From positions 124,001-188,000 of the forward strand of contig JAHHIJ010000005.1 of assembly GCA_019358985.1 (NCBI GenBank): a stretch of DNA of 64,000 nucleotides. Direction: 5' to 3'. Made by a program: the position numbers and the translations under genes. The notes below the pieces were generated by a model, which worked only from the letters and a program-made list of their open reading frames with translations, made no database searches and was not told where the DNA came from. Shown in pieces: positions 18,020 to 26,462 of this stretch. The number at the start of each line of letters is the position of its first letter. The first letter of the stretch is position 1. This stretch comes from Tolypothrix brevis GSE-NOS-MK-07-07A. GTDB lineage: Bacteria > Cyanobacteriota > Cyanobacteriia > Cyanobacteriales > Nostocaceae.

Positions 18020-19153
18020 ATGGAAATACTTAGTTTTACTGGTTTTATTAGAGATATTGTTTATACACCTGTTCTCATACCTAAGATTGAGATTTATGAG
18101 ATAATTAATTTTAATATTAATCATGTTAAACCATTTGGAATAATAACTTTAGATTCTTTGCAAAATAATATTGCATTTTCTAAATGGACTTCTCCTAAAC
18201 GAACTAGAACATATCCTTTTGCTAAAGTTTATAATACTTATCATCTTAATTCTAAAAAAGTTACAGTAATTCCTGTAATTAAGGATGAGGGTGCTGGTAC
18301 AGACAACAATGATAGGATAAATTTTATTACTTTGTCTTGGATGAATTTGCTGAATGTGTACATCATCCTTGCCTGGTATGAAACAGCAAGTGTAGTACCA
18401 AATTCAACAAATAAAATTACTAACCAAAAGCTTAATGCCGATTATGTTAAACAAAAAATTTTAGAAATAAGTTCTTATCAGTTAACAGCTTTACATTGGA
18501 ATACGACACATTTTGAAAGAGATTTTCAAAATATATATTTGAATGCTGTTAATAGCTATGAAAATATAGCAACCACTCAAAATGTCAGCCTACACTCAAG
18601 GCAGAAGCATCTAGAAGTGCTTAATAATTTTCAGCAAGACGATAATTTTAAGTTAGAAAAGTTTAAAGATTATACATTGATTAGGTCGCTAGCTGCTGCT
18701 CGTCGAGAATCAATGACTATGCATAGTCTAGAGTATTTGAGTGATGGTTATAAAGGTATATTTTATATATCTAATTATTTAGGGGGAATTTATCATCTAA
18801 CTGCTGACGAAGTTTATCTAGAAGGCAATATCTTTACAATACAGGAGTCAAAAAACGTTACTAAAGGACAATTCCCATCTGAAGATGATATTAAAGATGG
18901 TTTATTCAAATTAATACTTTTTAGTAATTTAGAATCTTTATTTTTAGGTGATACACAAGTAGAGTTTAGGACTCAGTTAAAAATCACAGGAAGCATTAAA
19001 GGCTATCTAGAGTTACCGAATGATATAACTACGCTAGAAAATTTTTGCCAAAGTAACAACTTGAGTAAAAGGAAAAGACAACTCATTAATTTACTAAATC
19101 TAGAAACAATACAAAACCCAAAACTTAATATCGTAATTACTGAAAATGGTTAA
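18020..19153 (+). CDS. Unknown protein paired with a Dam-type methylase; candidate restriction endonuclease
   Basis: The protein has 377 residues and I do not recognise its family with certainty. It overlaps the following methylase by 8 bp, the normal layout of a type II restriction-modification pair. Its N-terminal third has SKWTSPKRTRTYPFAKVYNT and KKVTVIPVIKDEGAGTDNND, an acidic patch followed by hydrophobic strands. This could belong to a divergent nuclease core, but I cannot assign a catalytic triad. The gene is AT-rich like its partner, in contrast to the DUF4912 gene upstream. Endonuclease function rests on gene pairing and not on a motif. Confidence 0.5.
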   Translation: MEILSFTGFIRDIVYTPVLIPKIEIYEIINFNINHVKPFGIITLDSLQNNIAFSKWTSPKRTRTYPFAKVYNTYHLNSKKVTVIPVIKDEGAGTDNNDRINFITLSWMNLLNVYIILAWYETASVVPNSTNKITNQKLNADYVKQKILEISSYQLTALHWNTTHFERDFQNIYLNAVNSYENIATTQNVSLHSRQKHLEVLNNFQQDDNFKLEKFKDYTLIRSLAAARRESMTMHSLEYLSDGYKGIFYISNYLGGIYHLTADEVYLEGNIFTIQESKNVTKGQFPSEDDIKDGLFKLILFSNLESLFLGDTQVEFRTQLKITGSIKGYLELPNDITTLENFCQSNNLSKRKRQLINLLNLETIQNPKLNIVITENG

Positions 19154-20024
19154 ATCAATAAAAAGTCCCTTGAGATATCCAGGAGGTAAATCAAGGGTTG
19201 TTAATCATATATTACCTTATATCCCTTTAGATATATCTGAATTCAGAGAGCCTTTTCTCGGTGGTGGTTCCGTTTTTCTAGCCGTCAAAAGTTTATTTCA
19301 TCGAAGAATAAGTGAATACTGGATTAATGATATTAATTTTGATTTATATTTGTTTTGGAAATATGCAAAAGATCATATAAACAATTTAGTAATCGAAACT
19401 AATAAATTTAAAGAAAACTACAAAGATGGCAGAAAACTATATAATTATTTAATTAATACAGATAATTTACACTCTGAATTTGAAAGAGCGCTTCGTTTTT
19501 TTATTATGAATCGAATCACCTTTTCCGGATTAATGGATTCAGGCGGGTATTCGCAGCAAGCATTTGAAAAAAGATTCACTCAATCATCTGTTGAGAGATT
19601 AAACAATATTTCTCCTTATCTATCGGGAGTTAATATTACTTGTGTAGATTATGAAGAACTATTAATTAAAGCAGGTAAAAAAGTCTTTCTATTTCTCGAT
19701 CCACCTTATTTTCAAGCAGTTAAATCAAAGCTTTATGGAGTGAAAGGTGACTTACACACCAACTTTGACCATGAAAGATTTGCTCATAATCTGAAAAAAT
19801 GCGAACACAGATGGCTTCTAACTTACGATGATTGTCCAGAAATTAGAAAGTTATTCAATTTTGCAGAAATAACAGAGTTAGAAGTACAGTATGGAATGAA
19901 TAATTATAAACAAAAAAATGCTGCTAAAGGTAAAGAATTATTAATCAAAAACTACTCTTGTTCTTTGCCAAAAGATAAGGATAAAAAATTTGAGCGATCG
20001 CCATTGGAAGATATACAATCATAA
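19146..20024 (+). CDS. DNA adenine methylase, D12 class (Dam family)
   Basis: The protein has 292 residues. The motifs run in the alpha-group order: KSPLRYPGGKSRVVNHILPY (motif X), REPFLGGGSVFLAV (motif I, SAM binding) and FLDPPYF (motif IV, DPPY catalytic). It would transfer a methyl group from SAM to N6 of adenine; many relatives modify GATC, but the site is not readable here. It starts inside the previous gene, so translation is likely coupled. Pairing with an unknown upstream ORF suggests a restriction-modification system and not the housekeeping DmtA-type enzyme. Confidence 0.85.
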   Translation: MVKSIKSPLRYPGGKSRVVNHILPYIPLDISEFREPFLGGGSVFLAVKSLFHRRISEYWINDINFDLYLFWKYAKDHINNLVIETNKFKENYKDGRKLYNYLINTDNLHSEFERALRFFIMNRITFSGLMDSGGYSQQAFEKRFTQSSVERLNNISPYLSGVNITCVDYEELLIKAGKKVFLFLDPPYFQAVKSKLYGVKGDLHTNFDHERFAHNLKKCEHRWLLTYDDCPEIRKLFNFAEITELEVQYGMNNYKQKNAAKGKELLIKNYSCSLPKDKDKKFERSPLEDIQS

Positions 20025-20072
20025 CTTACTCAATACAATAAAAGAGCAGAATATTAATATTGAGGATTTTTG

Positions 20073-20513
20073 ATGGTAAAAGTCTTTGTTTACGGCACGC
20101 TTAAACCAGGTGAAGCAAATTATCAAAAATACTGTGCTTTTCAGGTGGTAGATGCGAAGAAGGCTTACACTTTTGGTAAACTGTTTGCTTTGCCGATGGG
20201 CTACCCAGCAATGACGCTAGGAGATAGCCTCGTCTACGGATATTTACTGACATTTCTTGATTCAACGGTTTTAAATAACCTAGATATCCTAGAAGACTAC
20301 CAGCCCTCCAGACAAATGTCAGAAAACCTTTATAATCGACAAGAAGTTGAAATATACGATCTACAAGGGCGATCGCTTAGTATTGCCTGGGTCTATTTAA
20401 TGACACCAAACCAAATTACTCAACTAAAAGGCAGCCTACAGCGCGATGGCTGGTGGAGTGGCTGCGGCTTAAGAGTTGAGCATTCGTTGTTCCTTCATCA
20501 AGAGCGGAGTTAA
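20073..20513 (+). CDS. Gamma-glutamylcyclotransferase-like (AIG2 family) protein
   Basis: The protein has 146 residues. It begins with the family loop VKVFVYGTLKPGE and contains LEDYQPSR with the expected acidic residue. The fold is that of gamma-glutamylcyclotransferases, which act on gamma-glutamyl amino acids or glutathione; the substrate is not determinable. I place the start at ATG 20073, which has GAGGA about 7 bases upstream; a TTG directly before it is less likely. It follows the methylase by about 50 bp but has more normal base composition. Confidence 0.8.
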   Translation: MVKVFVYGTLKPGEANYQKYCAFQVVDAKKAYTFGKLFALPMGYPAMTLGDSLVYGYLLTFLDSTVLNNLDILEDYQPSRQMSENLYNRQEVEIYDLQGRSLSIAWVYLMTPNQITQLKGSLQRDGWWSGCGLRVEHSLFLHQERS

Positions 20514-20528
20514 CAATTAACTCCGAAA

Positions 20529-21143
20529 TTAATTTAGTTCCTCTTCAGTTTTTTCTGATTCAGGTATAAGCCAATTCACTGGATGTGCAGGAGATGCTTC
20601 TGCTGTTTTGGGAATGGGAAAGACAGGAGTATTAATGGCAACCATCAGTGGCGAAGCGGTAACAGGCGAGGGCGTCTGTTGTGTCGGTTCGATTGAAGGT
20701 TTTTGAGCCATTTGAGGTATATTGGAATCTCCACCTGGTATCCAGCCAGAAACTGCACTAATGACGCAAGCTGCGACGGCGGTACCTCCACATACCCAGA
20801 CTAGCCGGGAACGGCGACGTAAAGAAGCCATTACTTGCTGGACTGTTTGTTCTATTGGCTGTAGTGGCTGTGGTACGGGAAGATTCCGCACGCCTTGCCG
20901 TAGCTTTAACAGTCGGGCATACAATAGTTTTACTGAGGCATCGTTTGCCAACCATTGTTCAACTTGCTTGCGTTCGGCAGCTGTCACCTCACCATCGAGG
21001 TAAGCACTTAATAACTCGAAGCGATCGCGCTTCACCATATCCATAGCACCCGTAGATTCATTGGTTTGTTTAACTCCCTGTATTTGCACATCAAAATTAT
21101 CTTGCAAATCGGAGCGAGGGGAAAACTGAGAATCAGTAGTCAT
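20529..21143 (-). CDS. sapG: Anti-sigma factor, probable partner of SigG
   Basis: The frame extends to 233 residues from a GTG at 21230; I prefer ATG at 21143 (204 residues, MTTDSQFSPRSD). A TTG near 21206 with AGGAG upstream is an alternative. The N-terminal part has FELLSAYLDGEVTAAERKQV, the helical anti-sigma fold without the zinc HxxxCxxC motif. One membrane helix follows (LVWVCGGTAVAACVISAV), then a Pro/Thr-rich C-terminal part outside the membrane. It lies directly downstream of the ECF sigma gene on the same strand. In Nostoc punctiforme the equivalent pair is called SigG/SapG; the symbol is by analogy. Confidence 0.75.
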   Translation of the reverse strand: MTTDSQFSPRSDLQDNFDVQIQGVKQTNESTGAMDMVKRDRFELLSAYLDGEVTAAERKQVEQWLANDASVKLLYARLLKLRQGVRNLPVPQPLQPIEQTVQQVMASLRRRSRLVWVCGGTAVAACVISAVSGWIPGGDSNIPQMAQKPSIEPTQQTPSPVTASPLMVAINTPVFPIPKTAEASPAHPVNWLIPESEKTEEELN

Positions 21144-21309
21144 CTTAACATTATTACCAATTTCAACACGGGTTAAACGAGCGGACAGGGATGAGAAATT
21201 AATCAATTTTTCTCCTGGCGGCAGAAGCACTCTACAATTATCTTAAATTTTATGGAAATTAACCCTTAAATTCTGCCATTGTAGCAGAGGCAGGATAGAT
21301 TGACATTTG

Positions 21310-21966
21310 TTACGAATCTAAATAATTCTGCAATTGAGTTTGCAATCTGGATCTAGCTCTAGCTATTCTCGATTTAACTGTTCCCAAAGAAACACCGGTG
21401 ATTTCGGCAATTTCTTCATATGCCATTCCTTCGATTTCTCTCAGAACAATTGTAGTGCGGAATACTTCAGGTAAATCGGCGATCGCAGAGCGCAATTGCT
21501 CGTAAAATTCTCTCGTTGTTAGCTCTTCTTCTGGTCCTGGAGTATCTCCAGCTATTTCCCAATCCATTTCACCGTCTTCTAAGGTACGGGGAGCATCAAG
21601 GGACAAGGGACTAACAACACGCTTGCGTTTGCGTAACTCATCGTAAAACAAGTTCGTCGCAATACGGCTTAACCAGCCCCGGAACTTAGGTGGCTCTTGT
21701 AATCGGTTAACATTCCGATATACTCGAATCCAAACTTCCTGAGCCAAATCAGCTCTGTCAGCCCAATCAGGAGCGAGGTGGTATAAAACCCGATCAACTT
21801 GACTCTGAAAGCGGCGCATAAGTTCCGCAAACGCAACACGATCTGGTCGCAGTCCAGTTTGACAGCGCAAAATTAGATCGTGATTAGAGAGTTTGTCAAC
21901 TTGCACTGACGCTTCTGGAAGCCTCGCATCAACCGTTGACCAGGATACAGGAATCGATTGACTCAT
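21310..21966 (-). CDS. sigG: ECF-type RNA polymerase sigma factor, SigG
   Basis: From ATG at 21966 the protein has 218 residues; a GTG three codons earlier is also possible. Region 2 is seen in DLAQEVWIRVYRNVNRL and FRGWLSRIATNLFYDELRKR. Region 4 is seen in LPEVFRTTIVLREIEGMAYE and IAEITGVSLGTVKSRIARAR. It directs RNA polymerase to envelope- or stress-type promoters and is held inactive at the membrane by the anti-sigma protein encoded just downstream. The gap between the genes is under 170 bp, so they are likely one operon. Confidence 0.85.
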   Translation of the reverse strand: MSQSIPVSWSTVDARLPEASVQVDKLSNHDLILRCQTGLRPDRVAFAELMRRFQSQVDRVLYHLAPDWADRADLAQEVWIRVYRNVNRLQEPPKFRGWLSRIATNLFYDELRKRKRVVSPLSLDAPRTLEDGEMDWEIAGDTPGPEEELTTREFYEQLRSAIADLPEVFRTTIVLREIEGMAYEEIAEITGVSLGTVKSRIARARSRLQTQLQNYLDS

Positions 21967-21975
21967 AGAACGCAC

Positions 21976-23031
21976 TGACTCTAGAACATCCCTATCTATT
22001 AGACCTGCTAATCAGTAAGAAGTTCCTCTGGTGAGTGACGGATTTATGACTGGAACAATAGTAAACTATTATGAACACACAATGCTAATCAGAGCCATTT
22101 TTTTCACTTCTAATCAAAAATGCTGCTGAGATTTATTTTTTTGTATACGCTCTGCCACTTCTTTTGTGGATAATTACTTTGAGGCAACAAGCTGTAAGAT
22201 AATTAAGGAAATTATCTCAGGGAAAAATTAGTGATAAATTGGATAATCTCTTATAGGGCAGAGGTTGTTGTAATTGAAATTATTAAGATATTATCTTTTT
22301 ATAGATAGGAAAAGAATATTTACATATGTTTGTCTGACGTTATAAAATATGGCTAGATTGAAGGCAAAATCAAATGACAATTATTGTTGTTCTTCCTGGG
22401 ATAGCCGCTTTTTTGTCTCTTACCTTTCAGTGGCGAGTTGCACAGCAATGTTACTTAACAATGTGCAATATTAAAAACTGACCATCTACGGTTGACAATT
22501 TAGTAGAAAACTTCCAATAAGAAAAGGGCGGATTATCTTCAGGGATAAGAACTTCGCTTATTTTCCGCCCTTGTCGTCAAGTGTCCGCAGACAAGAAGGC
22601 ACTTTCTATTTTATCTCCTTTGTGTGCTTATTCTTTCTTTATCTCGCCATTTTCAGCTGCTGTAGCTACCATGACTGTTATTTTTTCAGCTTCGTTGCCA
22701 AAATCGTTAATGGAGTTTGTGTATATACCTGATAACTATTATCAGCATGAGTTTGAGCAGGTACGCGAACTTGTAAAAAGAAATTAAGGGAAAATGTAAT
22801 TGTGACCGCTAGCAATAATTTTTCAAACATGATTTTTCTCTCACCCACACCATTAATGATTGATTGCTATACCTCCAGAGTTCCTGAAAACCAGGTTTTT
22901 CACCCAAGTTTTTCTGTGGGAATAGCGTACATAGCCCTAGTTTGCCCACTGGTGCTGGGATATTCATAACGAAACGGATAATTATTTGTGAATTTTTCAT
23001 AACTGTTCAGAAAGCAGAAAGAATAAATGCG
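21976..23031. other. Long intergenic region upstream of sigG and the L,D-transpeptidase gene
   Basis: About 1 kb with no gene I can support. It holds one strong stem (22524-22572) and a short inverted repeat GATAATT/AATTATC near 22197-22216. A segment at 22870-22920 resembles interspersed cyanobacterial repeat DNA. It presumably carries the divergent promoters of sigG and the transpeptidase gene. Confidence 0.4.
22524..22572. terminator. Stem-loop with AAGGGCGGA/TCCGCCCTT arms
   Basis: Perfect 9-bp arms (22524-22532 and 22564-22572) enclose a 31-base loop that can pair further (GGATAAG/CTTATTT). It is strong enough to end transcription in either direction, but no gene ends close by, so a short untranslated RNA is possible. 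Confidence 0.5.
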
Positions 23032-23760
23032 ATGACGATGGGAAGAAATGAATCTGTAGCTCGTATAGTTATGTTGCTCTGTTTTGGCGCAGCAATTTTA
23101 TCTCTGGCTATGCATTGGCGTATGATTGGAGGAGAACGGCAATCTCAGGAGTCAGCCAATAGGTTGCAAGGAGATCCGACAAGAGCTTCATCCGCAGCGA
23201 GTGCGTCTACGTTGTCTTCAATGCCTGCTGCTAAGTCGGGAAAAGTGGAAAAAAATGTAATTAGGGAAACAAAGTTAGCAAAAAATAATCGGCTGGTGGT
23301 AGACCAAGCAAAAAAGCCAAAGTTCTTTTTAGCGCAAATCGCGGAACCAAAATCAGCCAATAGCGTAGTTGGCAAATCGCAAGTAGTTGTAGATTTGAGC
23401 GATCGCCGTGCCTATGTTTATACTAAAGATGAAGTGATAGCCAGCTACCCAATTTCTGTTGGTAAAAAGGGTTGGGAAACACCCACAGGTTCTTTCCAAA
23501 TAATGCATATGCAACATTATCCTGCGTGGCGTCACCCGATTACAGGCAAAGTGTTTGCAGCAGGTACTGATAGCCCTTTGGGAGATAGATGGATTGGTTT
23601 TTGGTCAGATGGACGCAATCAAATTGGTTTTCACGGCACACCAGATGTTGAGGTGATAGGAACTGCTATATCTCACGGGTGTTTAAGAATGCGTAATCCT
23701 GATGTGCGAATGCTATACAAGCAGGTGGGTTTGGGGACAACTGTGATAGTACGGGATTAA
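23032..23760 (+). CDS. L,D-transpeptidase (YkuD domain)
   Basis: From ATG at 23032 the protein has 242 residues and starts MTMGRNESVARIVMLLCFGA, a signal-anchor helix. A longer frame from 22942 would put 30 residues in front of it and is less likely. The YkuD domain fills the last 130 residues, with SQVVVDLSDRRAYVY, the conserved His in GFHGTP and the catalytic cysteine motif ISHGCLRM. Such enzymes make 3-3 cross-links or attach proteins to peptidoglycan in the periplasm. All active-site residues are present. Confidence 0.85.
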   Translation: MTMGRNESVARIVMLLCFGAAILSLAMHWRMIGGERQSQESANRLQGDPTRASSAASASTLSSMPAAKSGKVEKNVIRETKLAKNNRLVVDQAKKPKFFLAQIAEPKSANSVVGKSQVVVDLSDRRAYVYTKDEVIASYPISVGKKGWETPTGSFQIMHMQHYPAWRHPITGKVFAAGTDSPLGDRWIGFWSDGRNQIGFHGTPDVEVIGTAISHGCLRMRNPDVRMLYKQVGLGTTVIVRD

Positions 23761-23764
23761 TAAG

Positions 23765-23890
23765 TTGAGAGTCAATAGTCAACAGTCAATAGCTAATGGA
23801 CTGTTGACTGTTGAGTGTTGACTTTGGACTATTAACTTTGGATTATTGACACTTGACTATTAACTTTTGACTATTGACACTTGACCAAAG
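23765..23890. repeat. Degenerate TTGAC(T/A)ATTGAC-type repeat tract
   Basis: About 125 bp made of imperfect 7- to 12-base units such as TTGACTGTTGAGTGTTGACT and CTATTGACACTTGAC, with an inverted stretch at the start (AGTCAATAGTCAACAGTCAA) so the whole can fold back on itself. Related tracts lie near 12640-12690. Confidence 0.7.
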
Positions 23891-23962
23891 ACGCACTCGC
23901 GTTCATACTTTTTTGGTCTTACTTTATCCTTTATCCTTTACACTTCATACTTTAGATGACTA

Positions 23963-24502
23963 TTATTTTTGTTCAAAATTAGGCGCACATGCCTGAAGTA
24001 AAGTGCTGACTTGTTGCAGAATGTCATTGCCAGTATTTTTGTTTATGGCTTGCCGTTCTGGGAAGAAATTCGGTCGATCCAAATAACGAGAAATCGCCTC
24101 ATCTATTTGTTGGGCAATTAATTGCTGAAGTTCGGAGTGAGCGCGTTTACGCTGATAGCTAGCACCTTCTTCTGTGGTTGCATACAGGGGAGGAAGACGA
24201 TTGAGGGCATAAGCGGCAACATCTCCGACTTCAAGAGAAGTTTCACTAGTAGCTTCAATTTCTGCTATTCTGGCGATCGCCTCGGTGAGTACCAATTCTT
24301 CCATAACATTAATGAATTCTTTGCGAGGTACCGCCTCTACCTCACCAGTCAATAGCGCTCCCATTAGCTTATCTAATGCCATGTACTCTTCAATTGAAAG
24401 TTCGCTGGCATTATCACAGATTCGCCCGACTTCTGCTTCCATAGCTGGTGTGAGATAACCATCCTGGAGACATTGTTCTACAATTTTTTCGATACTACTC
24501 AT
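23963..24502 (-). CDS. ComFB-domain protein (cyclic-di-nucleotide receptor family, CdgR-like)
   Basis: The native protein is 179 residues from the ATG at 24502 (MSSIEKIVEQCLQDGYLTPA), which has GAGGA upstream. The ComFB core is INVMEELVLTEAIARIAEIE followed by DVAAYALNRLPPLYATTEEG. In cyanobacteria, ComFB proteins have been shown to bind c-di-GMP or c-di-AMP; CdgR of Anabaena controls cell size. The unusual point is that the frame continues without a stop into transposon-derived sequence upstream (24503-25033), giving a possible 356-residue fusion. The natural promoter has probably been displaced by that insertion. Confidence 0.8.
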   Translation of the reverse strand: MSSIEKIVEQCLQDGYLTPAMEAEVGRICDNASELSIEEYMALDKLMGALLTGEVEAVPRKEFINVMEELVLTEAIARIAEIEATSETSLEVGDVAAYALNRLPPLYATTEEGASYQRKRAHSELQQLIAQQIDEAISRYLDRPNFFPERQAINKNTGNDILQQVSTLLQACAPNFEQK

Positions 24503-25033
24503 AAGAAAATCCTCTAAAGGGCTAAAGATTAGGTTCCACTTCCGTCCATTTTTCCAAGTTTTAGCCTTGATGTCCTCAACCACAAAAGTTGAGACAGGAA
24601 ATATTAACGCCAACCACTTACAAATCCGTAACTTCCATTGCCACCTAGCTTTAGTCGATGGTGGTAATTTTTGTTTGTTTACAAGTCGGTTCTTACGATT
24701 CTGTCGGCAAGGGGTATTACGAAATCGCCTAGCACGGCGCATATTACGACGAACTTCCACATGGTCTTTTACCCAATCAACGGCATGAGTTTGGATATTT
24801 AGATATGTGTGCATTTTCGACTTTACCGTGAATCCCTCGCGCTTACGCCTTTCTTCAATTCCAACCGCAATTGGTTGAGTATTTCTATTACTTGGTTCTT
24901 GATTTAATCGAACACAGAATACCCCCTTTTTAAAGAATGGTGTAGCTTTACCAGATTTAATCCAACGCTTTGCTCTACTAGGTGTCGTTGGCATTAGGGG
25001 ACGGTTGTTTTGATCAACTACTGGTACAAACAT
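24503..25033 (-). pseudogene. Truncated RRXRR/IscB-family nuclease, fused in frame to the ComFB gene
   Basis: Residues 1-173 of the fused frame match the N-terminal part of IscB-type proteins: MFVPVVDQNNRPLMPTTPSR (PLMP-like), an arginine-rich bridge region RRNMRRARRFRNTPCRQNRK and a RuvC-II-like VVEDIKA. Homology stops at SPLE, after which the host sequence DFLMSSIEK follows. RuvC-I is altered: where DPGS is expected after VGI, the frame reads EERR, so the catalytic Asp is lost. HNH and RuvC-III are missing. It is therefore a dead fragment, but still an open frame from ATG 25033. Confidence 0.75.
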
Positions 25034-25270
25034 TTACGATAAATCCTATTGCTAGGTATGTATATCCCATCGCTACTTTTTGCCTAAGAGGTTAAAAACT
25101 TGGGAAGCATTCTTAACGTTTTGTGGGCTACCACGCCCAGGCAATTCAGTTTAGGCTTTAAACCTGTAAGCTAGACACTTTTTTAGTCTTGTATCGGAAA
25201 GGTGGTTAGTCTTTCTCTTACAAGCCCTGTCTCTTCAGAGCAGGGTTTGTGACAAGGCTCATTATTTTTA
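25034..25270 (-). mobile_element. Upstream end of the decayed IscB-type element
   Basis: The noncoding stretch upstream of the truncated nuclease contains CAAGCCCTG/CAGGGTTTG (25221-25249) as a terminal-type hairpin, like those at IS200/IS605 ends. It probably holds remains of the omega RNA region. The exact border is not clear. Confidence 0.5.
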
Positions 25271-25425
25271 CGCCACCAGGCAAGGTAAAGACGGTAGTAA
25301 ATCAATCAATTTTATTTTGCCTAATAGTTGGCAAAATGCAAACAAATTGCATAAATATATATGTTACGTAAAGACATGAGCGATCGCTTTTCTTGGTGCG
25401 TCCTACAGCCAAGGAGCGGTAAAAC

Positions 25426-25492
25426 GGGCAACCGCACTTCGCGGTTGCCCCGTTGAAAAGCAACGGGGGAGGCATTTTTTTCAAAAATGCCA
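25426..25492. repeat. Three hairpins in tandem upstream of the M23 peptidase 3' end
   Basis: GGGCAACCGC-ACTTC-GCGGTTGCCC (25426-25450) is followed at once by CCCGTTG/CAACGGG and then by GGCATTTTT/AAAAATGCC. They could stop transcription from both sides, but the tight series is unusual and may be a repeat element. Confidence 0.65.
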
Positions 25493-25520
25493 CGTCTTCA
25501 TACGGACAATGGCGTTTGGG

Positions 25521-26453
25521 CTATTCAACTCCAGGAGTTCGCCAGGGTGTTGGGTCAACAGATTTCCCGTTGACATATAATCCCCAGTGTAGATGTGGAC
25601 CTGTGGAGGCACCTGTCGCTCCCACTGCCCCAATTAATTGACCAGGTTGCACCATATCGCCTTCTTTAACATTGATTCGACTCAGGTGCAGAAAAATGCT
25701 GGTTACTCCTTGACCGTGGTCAATGCCAACTACGTTACCGTGAACGCGGAAACCTTGGGATACTTTACCGACTAAAGCGACTCGTCCACCGGCTGGAGCA
25801 ACGACGGGCGAACCAGCTGCACCAGCATAATCAACGCCACGATGATAATAGTCCTTTGCAAATTTACCATTATAGTAGCGACGTACACCATAAATTGTAG
25901 AAATTCTTCCGGCGTTTGGCTTGATAAAAGCACCATTCCAAAATTTTTCTGGTGTGATTAATGCTTTGAAAGCTGCTACTCGCTTGAGTTCGTATTCTGT
26001 GGCATCGATTCCGGCTTTTCCAGGTGGTAGATTAATTCGTTGTACGGGAAATGTGCGATCGCCCACCGGCACAGATAAGTTTTGTTCCTGACCATCCCCA
26101 GAAACCCGGAGTGTTCTATTTCCCGCGCTTTCTAATGGTGTTGTCGGCACAAAAGCGCGATATTGATTAGGAGCAATTTCAAATGCTGGGTAAGTTTTTT
26201 CTCCACTAGTTACCGTGGGATTACTACCATTAGCCGGATTATCTAAATTAATTATTACTGATAGGGTATCACCTAAATCGGGTTTAGTTGGTGTAACTTT
26301 TACTTGCAGGGCATTTACAGGCAATGCTACGACTGGCAAAGCAGCAAACATCCCCATGAATAAACTGGCTGCACGGCGATAAGGTTTTAAATTTTTGAGA
26401 GAAAAACAGAGCAAATTATTTTGAGAATTACTGGTGCGATCGTCGATGGTCAT
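25521..26453 (-). CDS. M23 family metallopeptidase (LytM-like)
   Basis: From ATG at 26453 the protein has 310 residues. An N-terminal hydrophobic segment (AASLFMGMFAALPVVALPVN) after a basic stretch is a signal or anchor. A beta domain follows, then the M23 domain in the last 125 residues, with YYHRGVDYAG (zinc ligands His and Asp), HGQGVTSIFLHLS and GPHLHWGLYVNG. It should cleave peptidoglycan cross-bridges, acting in the periplasm. All zinc-site residues are present. Confidence 0.85.
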   Translation of the reverse strand: MTIDDRTSNSQNNLLCFSLKNLKPYRRAASLFMGMFAALPVVALPVNALQVKVTPTKPDLGDTLSVIINLDNPANGSNPTVTSGEKTYPAFEIAPNQYRAFVPTTPLESAGNRTLRVSGDGQEQNLSVPVGDRTFPVQRINLPPGKAGIDATEYELKRVAAFKALITPEKFWNGAFIKPNAGRISTIYGVRRYYNGKFAKDYYHRGVDYAGAAGSPVVAPAGGRVALVGKVSQGFRVHGNVVGIDHGQGVTSIFLHLSRINVKEGDMVQPGQLIGAVGATGASTGPHLHWGLYVNGKSVDPTPWRTPGVE

Positions 26454-26462
26454 ATTACACAA

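Noticed and set aside
22581-22787. 68-residue frame starting at GTG after the 22524 stem-loop
   Set aside because: No family resemblance, no ribosome-binding site, odd composition; probably chance.
23765-23890. Repeated TTGAC tract as a CRISPR array
   Set aside because: The units are short, degenerate and lack regular unique spacers; no cas genes are nearby.
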